Part shown: piece by piece, positions 42,772-54,641 of the stretch
How positions within the stretch are numbered: position 1 is the first letter of the stretch
How the letters are laid out: each line of letters begins with the position of its first letter
Assembly: GCA_022494885.1 (NCBI GenBank)
Contig: JAGVSM010002694.1
Coordinates: 97,031-161,030 of the forward strand
Reading direction: 5' to 3'
Source of the DNA: Micrasema longulum
Taxonomy: Eukaryota > Arthropoda > Insecta > Trichoptera > Brachycentridae
DNA length: 64,000 nt
Translations under genes and position numbers: made by a program
Notes under the pieces: generated by a model
What the model was told of the DNA's origin: nothing
The model's input: the letters and a program-made list of their open reading frames with translations, nothing else
The model's database searches: none

Positions 42772-43131
42772 TTTACGAATGATGAAATCAGGCGAGAGTG
42801 TAAATTTAAGTCAAGTATAATTGATAAGATTATGAAAGGGTTTCTAAAATGGTTTGGCCACGTAGAACGAATGGACGACGAAAGAATGGTAAAACAAGTA
42901 TATATGGCGAAAATGAACGGTAACGTAAGACGAGGATGACCAAGAAAGACGTGGCATGATCAGATAAACCAAAGTCTGGTCATGTCAAAAGCAGACAGAA
43001 CCGAAGGGCATGTATGACAAGATGTATGAATGTGGAAGAGGCTAGGATTGTATGCCAGGATAGACGTGTGTGGCGGTCCATTCTCTCTGCCTACCTCTAC
43101 GGTGAAATGGCGTGATGGTAGTAGTAGTAGT
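42772..43131 (+). mobile_element. LINE-A2 copy with AGT tail
   Basis: TNDEIRRECKFKSSIIDKIM, KGFLKWFGHVERMDDERMVK, QVYMAKMNGNVRRG, stop, PRKTWHDQINQSL, a frameshift, then the nucleotides for NVEEARIVCQDRRVWRSI and the PTSTVKWRDG-like end, then (AGT)5 at 43117-43131. Confidence 0.8.
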
Positions 43132-44060
43132 AAAAATACCTATGTATAAGATCCATGTCTAGGAAATAGCGCTCGATGGTTTAAAAATTGAGTTAAACAA
43201 AAAAAAGTATAATTGATTGACTATCCCGTATCATAATTTTATCATGAAATGTCTTATCTTAATTTAATTTTTGTTGTTTCACTCTCTATTTTTTTCGAGA
43301 TTAGCTTAAATAAATAAATAAATTTGTAATAATGGGTAGCTCTATCTACTGTTGCCGCTACTCAAAACCCAATTTAAAGCCACAGAAATCGACATCTTTG
43401 TTCACCGCACGTTCGGTCAGTGACTCCTCACAATGTGAATATAATATTAAACAATTATTATATAGGTAAGTTCTTTTGTAAAGCCCCGTATGGATTCCTA
43501 CTTATTTTGAAAAATTCATCAAACTATCGAATTTCAGTATGTCTGAAACTACATTTATGCAAAAAAAAACAGCCCGGCGAAACCTATCTTTAATCTGTCC
43601 ATTGTCTTAAAAATATTATTATACTTCAAATTTAGTAAGCACGATCTAAATTTGAAATGTAAAATATCAAATTTTCAACTTATAGGGTAAGCTTTATATG
43701 TATTTATTGGCACATTTAGCTAATTTCGACACTTATTTTATTAACAAAATATAAGTTTTGCAATAGGGGATACTTTGGTTCACATTAATGAATGAGAAAT
43801 AATATTATTCATAAAATATGTGAAGAAAAGTCATTTCAAATGAGAAAAAAAAAAAAAATCTATTTTTTTATTTATTTACAATTTTAAAAAACCCGTTAGG
43901 GTTACATTAGAAATTTAATATTGTCTAGTCATTTTATGTCTCGTCTAGTCTAGTTAGTAAAAATACTTATGAGTATATTTTATAGTCATAACAGTGAATA
44001 AATTATACTAGCCTTCTCACTCATTTCCATGTATTTGAAGAATTTGCTGTATAAATTAAT
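43132..44060. other. no gene recognised
   Basis: AT-rich. CCCGTTAGGGTTACATTAG near 43890 after a TTTA-rich run could be a LINE 3' end of unknown type. Confidence 0.4.
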
Positions 44061-44064
44061 TAAC

Positions 44065-44360
44065 AATAAGTCTTATCCAATCCAGAGACATGTAATTTGG
44101 AGAAATGTTTTCGTATGTAACTTTAAAAAAGAAAATTTTAAAAAATGGCTCTAAGAAAACGCGACATATTTGGCATTGATAGTTGTGACGTCAAGATTCT
44201 TGACGATGCTCCAAAAAAGTTTGAATGGTTTGGTACAAACTTAAAAATGAACATGAATCGTGACGTATTAGGAGCGTGGCCAATGCAATGACCGTTTTTC
44301 CGGGAATTCAAAATTACAAATATCAAAATCTGTGTATTCAAGTGATATTTCCCTATTATC
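44065..44360 (+). mobile_element. MITE-C copy 2, 5' end lost
   Basis: Ends GTGATATTTCCCTATTA like copy 1. A 48-codon frame, MALRKRDIFGIDSCDVKI, DDAPKKFEWFGTNLKMN, NRDVLGAWPMQ, stop, is the most intact of three. TGACGTCA at 44186-44193. Confidence 0.7.
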
Positions 44361-45670
44361 CATTCTAGATGAACTAGCTGAAAGACGTCTCAGGCTTATG
44401 AAGATCAGCTATATCTACAGCAGCAGGAATAAGCAAAAGTCATTATATATTTACACAACCCGCGCACAAAATTCGATGAACGTGCATTTGTGATTGCACG
44501 GCTCATGACACGAAACACAAGTGCAAAATTGCAATAGTGATTTTCCGGAAAAAAATAATTAAAGCGCACTTGTTCTATAAATTATTTTACAAATTCGTAT
44601 AATTATACGCAAGACAAAATAAATCGTTTTAAGACTATCCAGTACTTGTCTACAAACATTAGAACATTCTAAAAATATTGTTTGTTTTACCGACTTGACT
44701 TTCGATTATAATTGAATTCAATATTGCCTAAAATCACTATTAAAAATATTATACAAGAAAACGGCGCTTGTTGAGTTATACATATCCGATCTTGTTGTTA
44801 ATCGAACTTGAAAAGCCTCAGGGGTAGTCGTATCTGCTAACCACTACGCGACATAGACAAATCAGCTTTTTTAAAACAATGAAAAAATAGATAAAATCCC
44901 AAAGAATAAACGAATTTAAAACCAGTAGCATATTGTATGGCGTTTTTTATTCACTAATTTATTATTGGTCCTATGTTGTAATACTGCATTGCCTCACGGA
45001 CGCAATTATTTTTTTGTCGCTGGAAATTGATAGTAAAAAATGGACTGATTTAACTTAAACGAAAATCTAAGAGTCGTTCTTTTTTCTCTATTGTCTGGTA
45101 GCGCTGGCTTACTGGATAACTGGATAACTGGATACTGGATACATACATATTGTAACTTAGCTGTATTCAATTATCACTCATTCTGCATCATATTGACTAT
45201 TGAAAACGGTTTATAAATCTTCATTGTCAATAAATTAATTGAAATCGAATTTACTAAATAATCACGAAAACTAAAAATTATATTAACCTATAGTTATATA
45301 ATTGTAAAGCGGTAAAAAATATTTTAAAAAGAAAATGAATAAAGCCATTTGAATCGTTCAGATTAGGTGTTGATATTAAAAATATAAAAAAATCTCCAAA
45401 GTTTTTTTTTATGTATTAAAATCGAGCTGTAAAAAATCCATTGTAAATTAGTTTTGTTGATAAAGAAAATTTGAGAATACGTTTGTGAGTATATTGTTTT
45501 AAGAAAGGGGACATCGTATTTGTTGCTAAAGAGATGGCAAGGATCGAAGTGCTGAGAAGATCGGCATTTGGTCATTTATAAAATGATAAATATTATTAAG
45601 CCGTTTCTCGGATAAGACATTCTATGTAGATTCATCTTTATTATATTTATTAACTTAAATTATAACTGAA
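44361..45670. other. no gene recognised
   Basis: MITE-A subterminal scrap near 44637-44680 (CCAGTACTTGTCTACAAAC). ACTGGATAACTGGATAACTGG minisatellite at about 45113-45140. Otherwise AT-rich. Confidence 0.45.
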
Positions 45671-45675
45671 TTAAA

Positions 45676-45735
45676 GATAAAGACGTTTGGAGTTCTATCT
45701 TGTCTTCCTACCCCTATGAAAAAACGACATGACGT
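45676..45735 (+). mobile_element. LINE-A1 terminal scrap
   Basis: KDVWSSILSSYPYEKTT equals the DR.WRSILSAYPYGETA end with one codon-length gap. About 60 bp. Confidence 0.5.
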
Positions 45736-45949
45736 CCGCCGCGTTGCGCCGTAACGATCGGCGTTAGCTAGATAGTAAATACTTATTTTTTGTATTGAAC
45801 GTTCATTACTTTAGTTAGACAGAGTTCCAACGGAAAAAAGTACAAGGCAGGTACTTATAAAACTCTCTTGTAACTCTTGATTTCGAATTGAAAGAAAAAA
45901 TATTACAGACCCAAATATTTTTTTTTTACTATTTTGAATTAATGGGGTT

Positions 45950-46290
45950 CTATTGAATGCTGCCGAGTTTAACTATTTTTTTTCTTTTATCTTTTATTTT
46001 TACTTTAAATTATCGCGTAAACGGCTCATTGCATTAGCCACGCCCCCAGTGCGCCACGATTCCGTTAAATTTTTAACTTTGTTTCCGACCGTTTAAATTT
46101 AAATAGAACATCGTCACGAATCTTGACGTCACGGTCATCTATGCAAAGCATGTCGCTCTTTTGTAAAGACATATATTTTATTTTTAAAAGTTCTCTACAA
46201 TATTTATATTGATTTCGAAATTACAATTGATTTTTCTAAATCCATTTCACTTGTTTTTATCGGTATTCGTAGTATGTGATATTTGCCTAT
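45950..46290 (-). mobile_element. MITE-C copy 3
   Basis: Inverse of copies 1 and 2: tip GTGATATTTGCCTAT at 46276-46290, then the frame MSLQKSDMLCIDDRDVKI and RDDVLFKFKRSETKL, stop. TGACGTCA at 46124-46131. The other tip is not clear. Confidence 0.7.
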
Positions 46291-46534
46291 TCAGATCTTA
46301 AAAACATTCAAATTCTACAGAATAAGGCAATCAGAGATTATAAAATAACGAGCAGGAAAGCAGTCGTTTCGTCTTTTTGGTTCTGGAACTTGGCTGTCGT
46401 GTAAATCGAAAAGTACAAAAAACATTTGATTAAAATTTACTTAATTTTTCTGATAGATTAAGAAGTACAATAGTAATTTCTTCAGATGAGCGTAACAAAT
46501 GGGGCGTAGATGTCTAGAATAATCTAACTGGAAG

Positions 46535-46630
46535 TGAGGAAGGTAGAGGAAGCGAGGTCCGTATGCAAAGACAGAGTGATTCGGCGTTCTATCCTCTCCG
46601 CCTACCCTCGCGGGGAACGGCGCGAGTAAC
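46535..46630 (+). mobile_element. LINE-A1 terminal fragment
   Basis: VEEARSVCKDRVIRRSILSA, YPRGE; GC-richer than other copies, without a TTTG tail. The opposite 63-codon frame is antisense. Confidence 0.75.
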
Positions 46631-46970
46631 ACGCTACTGATCTAACTAACTGTTTGACTGTCTGATTAATCTAACTGAGATTTCAATGTCTTCCCTTTTT
46701 AAACAGGACTTTTAAATGGCCGGCGCCAAGACGCGCCTATTTAAAATTTAAGCCGCCTAAACAAACCGCATAATCCAAAAACATGATATAAGTCATTCCT
46801 TTATAAGAAACATTACCGCGCAGCAAATCATAATACTTAAGAGCTTTCTCATTCATTACACAACAGTCAAAATAAAAATTAGACAAAAGTACATCTTTAC
46901 AGCTTCAAAACTAAAACACAAGTGCAAAGAAAATGTTAGTATTAACTACCTATATCATTCAAAAAGTAAA
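46631..46970. other. no gene recognised
   Basis: AAACAGGACTTTTAAATGGCC near 46703 resembles the start of the SINE-B leader. Otherwise nothing. Confidence 0.4.
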
Positions 46971-46975
46971 AAAAA

Positions 46976-47160
46976 ATGCAATATTTGCGTTCTTATTATT
47001 TACCTAAATATTTCGATTTTGAGGCCATTTACAACGAGTTGTAAATAACTCACTATTAGAAAATTGAAATCAAGTGGGGGTAGAGTGGGGTTCGAACCTC
47101 AGACCTCTGATCCGTGAGTCCGCAGCACTAGCCACGGGACCACAACCCGATTCTAAATAT
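46976..47160 (-). mobile_element. SINE-A copy
   Basis: ATGCAATATTTGCGTTC, TTTACAACGAGTTGTAAATAA, inverse B box GGGGTTCGAACCTC, TCCGTGAGTCCGCAGCAC and TAGCCACGGGACCACAACCC. About 185 bp, best-preserved copy. Confidence 0.85.
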
Positions 47161-49635
47161 ATAAAGAGGCAGTGAAGGTAATAATCAAAACAAATATGTA
47201 TTTGATGTATAGAGGATGCATAATGAAATTGTCTTTCTCACGGTAAGGTAACAAATAAAACATAATGTTTCAATTTTCATTCATAAAATCAAATAAAAAA
47301 TATAATTAAATTTTACCAACAATGCCATACATACAAAATTAAAGATTAAAAAGATAAGATTACCAATGCGAAGGAAAACATAGACTCAAAACTCATTGAG
47401 TCACCTGAAGAAATAAAAGAATTTAAAAACCTTAAAATCTTTCAAATCATTTCTGGTAGAGAGGTAAATTGCAATATCTCCAAAATCCAACTTTTCGGGA
47501 GAGACAAATTGGTGATTTTTCATACTTGTATTTTTCAATGAGAGGCTTTGAGCCTACTCTCAAAAAAAATAACATTTCAAAAACACATATTTTTTTAATC
47601 TTTGGGAGTACCTACCGTAAGTTTTTTTATTGTCCATAACCTCTAATTTGGTATGGAGTTACAATAATAAAAATATCTATTCGTTATTAAAGAAATTAGA
47701 AAAAAATGTTATTTACTATGTAATAGAGGACGAAAATTTTTATTTCGATATGATAATAACTCAATTTAATCATATTTGGAGTTACCGTAGTTTACCTACG
47801 CGAAAGCTGTTTTGATAAATTTTGTAGCAATGTTTCTGAAAGTTTATATATTAGTCGTGGGGTTGTTATGAACTGACTTAATAAAGCATAAATAAAATAA
47901 TAAATTCAGTCCCTAAATTACGACTGATAATCATGCCTCGGTATTACAAATTATTGGTATGCACTGCGATTGGTCGACCAAGGCGGTGACCTATGCACCA
48001 TTATTTTGTTATGAAAAATGAAATACTTTTTAAAATTGTATTTATTTGATTTTTTACTATTGAGACTAATGATAATTTGACTAATAAAAAAATATGTTTG
48101 AACAACCGGCCCAAGTGCACTGGAGTCATTTTATTGCTTTATATAGAGACAAAGACCGCTTAAAACCGATGGTGCATGAAGACAAGAAATACTTAGTACG
48201 TATATTGTAAAGGTGCTGCAAACATGAGTGCCTACTCGTATCTATGTTTATAGTAAGTTCACCAAAGATTATCGTTGGTATTCAAGGTAAAAAATGCTCA
48301 GAAATATAATGCGCAATGCGAATACGTATAAACATTCGAATAATGTGTAAAAACATTCGAATCGAATATCAAATTAATGTTATATATATATATTTAAAAT
48401 TCAAATTGCAGGCATTGGAGATCTGACTCACTTTTTTCGAATGACTGAAAAAAAATTTATTTTACTTGTGTTTTTATAACTTTTTCAATTAATTTATTTC
48501 AATTGTTTTTCTTGTACAAACGGCTTATTGATCAATTTTGTGTCCAAACAGTCATTTGTTAAATGTTTTTTTTTACTTTGAGGAAATATTACTGAATTAT
48601 TTATTTATTTTATAAAACTAACTTTTCTTATATTTCTTTGCTTGTTTTATTAAAAGATATAACTATATTAGGTATTATTTATTTGAGTTGATTCAATTAA
48701 ATAAACCAAATTAATTATAATTTTAAGATAATATTTGTATTACCCATATTTTAAGGTGTCTTTCTGACAATTATTTTTATATTCCCGTATATATTTTACT
48801 ACAATAATCTTATTTTGGGTATTTTTGATGGGTTTTTTCTGATGAGTTTCAATTTATGTCAAAATTGTATTAGTTTGGTAACATTTTCATGATAACAGAT
48901 ATAATTAATTTTATGTTATTCGCATACCATTATTTGTTTACATTTTGTTTTTCTCTTTTGTTTTGTTGTTTATATAGGTAGTCGTTGTAAATTGTAAATA
49001 TTTGTAACTTGTTTTCGACCAATAATATCATGTTTTGGTAAAAAGCCTAGATAAAGGAAAAATACTATTTTACCTCGAATTACTTATCTTGTTTTTTTGA
49101 ACGAAAATAACTGGTAATTAAAAAAAAAAACGGCGAAAATAAAAATTCAAATTCTATTACGATATTCATAGAATACATTATGAAACTTACACAGGTACGT
49201 AAAAAAACTCAATAAATTCACAAAACCATAATATTCTGTTGTACACCACGCTTTTTCCCGCTAGCGCCATCTGTTGACTTGCGATTTCATCACACAAATA
49301 AAATGAACAAACTTTTTTTATTAATTTCGTAAAGTATATCAATAATATGTTTATAAAATTAAGTTCGTATTTTTAAAAAACTTTGTTAAAATTTAAAATA
49401 TTTTAACATCTCTAATTGTTTTTAAAAATAACTATTTAGTTTTACTGCCACCTGTTGAGTTATTCTATAAGCCTCACAACGGAGACTTATTCAAGATCCA
49501 CACCCAACTTTCTCCGACAGCTTCAATGTATTTCCGAGAGATGACAATGATTTTGAAAACTAGTAGTATTATTTTTTGTCAATAGATGTCAATAGTGTGA
49601 TATTTTCTTAAATTGATGATATGTGTGTAATATAT
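47161..49635. other. no gene; small scraps
   Basis: SINE-B scrap at about 47955-48005 (GGTATGCACTGCGATTGG, CTATGCACCATTATTTTG). A sequence at about 48950-49060 (GTAACTTGTTTTCGACC, ATCATGTTTTGG, GCCTAGATAAAGG) resembles one arm of the inverted repeat at 49640-50075. The rest is AT-rich with a TATATATATA run near 48382. Confidence 0.45.
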
Positions 49636-49639
49636 ATTT

Positions 49640-50075
49640 TTTTACGGCCTACTTTTTAGGGCCTACTACCAAAACTTGATAATATCGGCCAAAAACAAGT
49701 TACATTAATAAACATAAGAATAACATAAACAGAAAGGAATAACAATATAGATACAAACAATAGACAACAAAAATATAAGTACAAGAATAACATCAAAATA
49801 TCAATTGTAATACTAAACACATAACTATTAATACATTTTAAAAAATTAACATGATTTGAAATAATAACTATGAAAAAAAACCCGCTAAAGAAATTTTTGT
49901 TAGTTTAGTTATATGTTTATTATTACAATTAATATTTTGATGTTATTCTTGTACTTATATTTTTGTTGTCTATTGTTTGTATCTATTTGTTATTCCTTTC
50001 TGTTTATGTTAAATTAATGTAACTTGTTTTTGGCCGATGCTATCAAGTTTAAGAAGAAGTCCCTAATAAAGAGAA
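49640..50075. repeat. inverted duplication with ~160-bp arms
   Basis: Left arm 49655-49822 (CCAAAACTTGATAATATCGG, AAACAAGTTACATTAATAA, AACAATAGACAACAAAAATA) is inverted at about 49913-50070 (TATTTTTGTTGTCTATTGTT, TTAATGTAACTTGTTTTTGG, CCGATGCTATCAAGTTT). Loop ~90 bp. A third, direct-orientation relative is at 48950-49060, so each arm is probably a retroelement 3' end (AATAAAGAGAAA at the right outer edge). Confidence 0.8.
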
Positions 50076-50324
50076 AAAGAAACCAAATGGTGCCAGTTTA
50101 ACGTCAGGAAATAGTTGTAGTTAAATACATATTGGTAGATAAAACATATAGTTAAATAACAAACAAAAAATATACAACCCAGCATTTCTTGGAAAAAATA
50201 ACTGATTTTTATAAGTCTTGGATTTTATGTTAGTATTCCTATTTATTTTATTAAATTGGCTTTTTATATTTTATTTTAAAATATTAAAAATGTAATTTAA
50301 ACAAAACAACAAACAATAAATAAA

Positions 50325-50490
50325 GTGAATAGAACGCCAGTTAAGTCTGTCATTGCATAGAGAGCTCGCTTCCTCTACATTAATGCATCTTCTGGTGCAC
50401 GCACGATGATTATTTCGACTTTTGACGTTTCCGTCTTCAAGAATTTGTAATGCCACATCTTTCTCGATCTTCCTCGTTTTCTGCATCCAT
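50325..50490 (-). mobile_element. LINE-A1 fragment
   Basis: Minus strand: CRKRGRSRKMWHYKFLKTE in one frame, then ILEDGNVKSRNNHRACTRRC and INVEEASSLCNDRLNWRSI in the next. The terminal SAYPYGE is missing. Confidence 0.75.
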
Positions 50491-50591
50491 AGTTTATATT
50501 GATGATTAGAATCAAGGTGTTTTCCCGTGACAGTGTCGTGGCTGACAGATCTTGAACACAACTTGAATCCAATTTCTTGTAAATTGTAAGA

Positions 50592-50860
50592 ACTTTTTTT
50601 TTTGCTTCACACGTTTAATTGGTTTCAGAAAACATTTTCTGGTTCAAGTAATAACTCGCTTCGCGCCTATTTTCGAGGGTTATCAGCAGGTGAGAAAGAG
50701 GGGATATGGAAGGAAGTTATTAAATATACACCACGACACCTAGACTAATAGAGAAAAAAATATTTCTTTGATTTTTTCTTGCAACTGGCGGAATCGAACC
50801 TGCCACACCAGTTTCACAGTTGGGCGAATAACTAACTGCGCCACGGCGCCTGTCACCATT
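50592..50860 (-). mobile_element. SINE-D copy
   Basis: Minus strand: GGCGCCGTGGCGCAGTTAG (A box TGGCGCAGTTAG) and GGCAGGTTCGATTCCGCC (B box) within a 73-nt tRNA-like head, then TTGCAAGAAAAAATC body and a poly(A) tail seen as T run at 50594-50602. CAACTGTGAAACTGG fills the anticodon arm. The terminal stem does not pair well, so not a tRNA gene. Confidence 0.75.
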
Positions 50861-50984
50861 ACACATTTCTTAGGCATGCAGATGCTGCCTAGGCTTTACT
50901 CGTTAGTTCCCTCTTATCAATATTTAAACTTTGTTTGACTAATTGAAATATATGTGTTCTAATCATCAGGAATTGCCACTGCCA

Positions 50985-51085
50985 CTACAGCTGCAGAGCT
51001 GCATCGTCTGCGTAGCATGCGATGTTAACGACCTTATCTCCCTTAGTTCTAGATCTACCACTTCCTACATTATTGAAAGCGTTTT
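50985..51085 (-). mobile_element. L-K: RT palm fragment with YADD
   Basis: Minus strand: VGSGRSRTKGDKVVNIACYA then DDAALQL and a stop. CYADD is the reverse transcriptase catalytic motif (two metal-binding Asp), the only intact one in the window. Sequence on either side is not recognisable RT. It could be the missing upstream part of the LINE-A family, which always starts after this motif here. Confidence 0.65.
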
Positions 51086-51089
51086 ATAT

Positions 51090-53130
51090 ATTATATTTAT
51101 TTGGTTTGTGTACGAAAAGATTTTTAGGTCTTGTACCTATTGTTGTGTTATATTTAATTATAAAGGTGCTACTCTTTATTTGTTTCTTTGTTGTTCTCAA
51201 TATGTGCTTTTTTTTATAAAAAAGATATTATTTATGCCCCGAATTGAGTTGTTATAACTTCTGAGAATGTTATTTATATATATTATATTTTCTTAAATAC
51301 AATTAATTTATTTTTCTGTAACCCTACAATGCCCAATTGAAAAAAAAGTTTATTTTTTCCAGTTTTAATTTCATATGTGGACAATATGCAACGCCGGGCA
51401 TTAAAAAAGTTAAAAAATGTAAGGAAATAACGATTCTTATGAACATTTTTTTGTATAATAATAAAAGTTGCGCAAACAATTATAACTTCAAATCTTAAAA
51501 ATAAAACAAAGAAACCACCTTTAAACTTAAGCTTAATTACTCTTTTGACCGAATACGTGCAACTGACTTTTTGTGTCAAATTTTATCAAAAATTATACCC
51601 TGCTGGCGACTTTTAAAAACAAATTATAATGACTAGTATGCATACAATATAATAAACTAGTCGCCGAGTAATAAACATGTTTGAAATCACTTTTATACAC
51701 CGATTATCGGAATGTAGCAGATCGTCTACATTTGGCATTGCAGGGTTTTAAAAAACGTTGCAGATTAAATAGCTAAAGCCTAGACTACAATAATTATTCC
51801 AACCCCTTACCTATCTTCAAATTAAATTGAATAGTTCAACTACACGTGGGTATACACGACATCATATTATATTGAAAACTTATCTACTAAAAAAAACTGT
51901 TTTACTTTTCTAATAAAATATTCTTGTTTTGTTAATTAACTAACTAACCATCGTAACTTTGTGACACTGTTGCCTTTTTTTAAATTGACATAAATGATTG
52001 CGTTTCGATGATCACGTCATCAAATGAATTTATAAATACGCTTCTTCTGAATCTAATGAGGAAATATTTAGAAATGTAATTAAAACATTGTTTATTAATT
52101 TATTTATTGTAATCTTCAAGTATTAAGAATAAGTACTTTGGGGGACTAATTGCTAAAAGCAATATCTTCCCGCCAACCAAAAAACAGACTGGTCAGAAGA
52201 AGAGTTAGTCAAAAATTTGTACTAAAAAAAATATGTATCAAAAGACGCATACATAAAAAAACCTAATTAATTAAAAATAAGAGCTCTTTTTAATGGGCAG
52301 ATAAGGCTTGCACATATTAACTTAAATAATAGTAAATTATGAAAATAAATCTTTGTTATCAGTGTTACACAATTTTATTCGTAGAATGCCGATTCAATTA
52401 AAAATATTATAAATAAAAGTAAATCATCCTATGCATATTAAAGGAACATAATGTTGGTAACATGGTGCAAATTTAACGGAAGAGTACCTAATGGAATAAA
52501 TACTAACTCGGAAATGTTAATTTAAGTTAAGCATACAGTTCTGTGTGTGAAATAGAAGCAGAATCATAGAAAGCACGTGCTTTCTAAAAAAACTGGTTTA
52601 AAAGCTACACAAGCTTCATTATCAAGGTAAAGCGTAATAAAAATTAGATGTATTTCATTAGTATTTATTTCATGACAAAAAACATTTCATGTAAATATTA
52701 TTATTTTCTTAACGCTCCTCCCTTCCTTTCAGTTTTTTACCTATTCTTCACTAGTACCGAATTTATTTATTTATATACACATACTATTAGTTCTATTTCA
52801 TATCAATTTTGTTTTTTTTTACATTATGTATTGAACTAAAAGAAGACGCTTTTTTGTTGTTGGTTAGCTGGTAGAAATTACGGCTTGGAAAAATCTTCCC
52901 TCTTTTACATGTAGTTCCCTTCAGCAGCGCAGCGCTTTAAATTTCTGTAGGCGTTTTGAAAGCCTAATACATACATAGTTAAAAATACAAAAGATTAATC
53001 GAACAATATTAATTAATGAACCACGATATTAAAATGACCTCACTGGTTCTCTATGACGTAATTTAAATGCGTCTCAAAATTATTTTATAAAAACATCATG
53101 TTACTTTGATGGACTTTGTAAGAATCCTGT
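51090..53130. other. no gene recognised
   Basis: Two kilobases of AT-rich DNA. A SINE-B leader scrap at about 52530-52570 (CATACAGTTCTGTGTGTG). The 104- and 98-codon frames are low-complexity and unsupported. Confidence 0.5.
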
Positions 53131-53138
53131 AAAAGGAC

Positions 53139-53354
53139 ATGGTCGCAGTAACCTTCGATAATGATCCTCCGCGTACTGCTTCCCGAGATACTATACAAGG
53201 CATCAGATTCTCTCGTCTGTTCTGTCACTTGGTTCTGTCTGAACTACGGGACCTGTCACGGGAGGAAGTTTTGGCTGACGATAGGAAAGCCTGTCGACTG
53301 TTTGTGGACGCCATATACTCCAATAGAGAGCGGGCTATGATAATGATTCAATAG
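53139..53354 (+). other. unidentified 71-codon frame, possible TE C-terminus
   Basis: Open frame of near-balanced composition: SRLFCHLVLSELRDLSREEV, then LADDRKACRLFVDAIYSNRE and a stop. I do not recognise a family. The DDRKACRLFVDAI stretch loosely resembles the A.DR..WR..V end of LINE proteins, and no clear splice sites frame it, so a decayed retroelement is likelier than a host exon. It lies 1.3 kb upstream of the carboxypeptidase exon on the same strand. Confidence 0.3.
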
Positions 53355-53682
53355 AATACCAAAATATTTTTTTGGGAAACAATTCCAATTACAATAAATC
53401 AGTCAATAATATCATTCGTGGCATCCTCACCGTATGCAGCGCAATTTTCGCGATCAGTTTTGGCAGCTCTATTCCTTCGACTAAACGCGAACAGTCTTGT
53501 AATCGAATAAAATAATATTTGTAACCTAAAAGCAAACACAATATTTTGTAGAGCAGAAAAGTTTTTTTCGAATGCCGCTTAACCTTTACCATTTACTTAC
53601 TTTAAATGCTCATTTTCAAATTTGGATTTTTTTTTGTATGTAAATTTTCCTTGTCGGCCTACAAATTTTAAATTGACATTTT

Positions 53683-54003
53683 ATAAGAGAAATGGAGAAT
53701 ATTTTAAAGAAAGGAACATGAAGGTATTTTAAAGGGCTTACGCTCTGTCATAAGCTGGTACATACATATTTCTTAAATTCTTTCATCTTCAAGGGCTTAA
53801 CTTCTATGTGAGATTCATTAGAATTACTTCACCTACATACTAGTCTACGCATGAAAGTATTTTTTAATTTATCTTGGACTAGTTAACCAATAATATTATG
53901 AGTTTGTGCAATTTTTTGTAGACATGGACTAGATTTCACCAAATGTCTCGACATTCATATTCCGTTCTCTAAAACATGTTCCATCTCAGTTGTAATATGT
54001 TTA
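53683..54003 (+). mobile_element. MITE-A, diverged full-length copy
   Basis: Left end GAGAAATGGAGAATATTTTAA and right end TCTCTAAAACATGTTCCATCTC are inverted and degraded. Interior GGGCTTACGCTCTGTCAT, CATACTAGTCTACGC and TTTGTAGACATGGACTAG are in order. About 320 bp. Confidence 0.7.
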
Positions 54004-54171
54004 TTTTTATGACTTCCTGTAGGTGAAATTAAAAATCCTGTCGACTAAACAATTTTGATAATCTGATAATATTTGAGTCTGGTTTTTCTAAGCCTTAATA
54101 CTATTTGCTGTATTGATTAAAAATATAAAACATTTAAATTCCATTGTAATTGGATTATTATTTTCATTTTA

Positions 54172-54345
54172 TTTTTTATTTTTGCACCACAACAGGCCAA
54201 GAAGCCCAATGTGGTGAATTACATCACAAAACACCCAGGCTTGAGAAAAATCACATTGAATTTGTGTGTCCTCACCGGGAATCGAACCCGGAACCTTCCG
54301 TGAGTGAGTCAAGCGTCTTGAACACTACGCCACGGAGGCCACCGA
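54172..54345 (-). mobile_element. SINE-C, best copy
   Basis: Inverse poly(A), GCACCACAACAGGCCAAG, then CACCGGGAATCGAACCCGG (perfect inverse B box) and ACTACGCCACGGAGGCCACC. On the minus strand the head reads GGCCTCCGTGGCGTAGTG ... GGGTTCGATTCCCGG. The 77-codon plus frame is antisense. Confidence 0.85.
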
Positions 54346-54477
54346 TTTATATTTTCATAGTTCTACGTAAAGTTATAAATTAAAATGCTCCATCGAGTAA
54401 TAGCCATTTTATTTTCAAATTCAATGGTTTATTTCATCCGAACTTACTAAATTTAATTGAACAGTCCGTAAGTAAAC

Positions 54478-54540
54478 TTCGTTGCATTTGGTTTACCAAT
54501 GCAGCGCCCTATGCACCGCTGGATGTGGAAATGGAGATAA
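54478..54540 (+). mobile_element. SINE-B 3' scrap
   Basis: CGTTGCATTTGGTTTACC, AATGCAGCGCCCTATGCACC and GGATGTGGAAATGG. Sits 100 bp upstream of the carboxypeptidase exon, in the presumed intron. Confidence 0.65.
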
Positions 54541-54631
54541 CAAAGATATTTTTAGGAGTAGCAGCATAAGTTTGGCGCCAATTAAATGAGTCAATTTGGG
54601 ACAGGTTGAGTATGAATGAATTAAAAATATA

Positions 54632-54641
54632 TTATTTCCAG
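54632..54641 (+). promoter_or_regulatory. splice acceptor of the carboxypeptidase exon
   Basis: TTATTTCCAG at the 3' end of the upstream intron, with a short pyrimidine tract in an AT-rich setting. It sets the exon start at 54642. Confidence 0.65.

Noticed and set aside
50780..50860. tRNA gene on the minus strand
   Set aside because: Good B box and tRNA-like length, but a second decayed copy with the same non-tRNA body (1665-1820) marks it as SINE-D.
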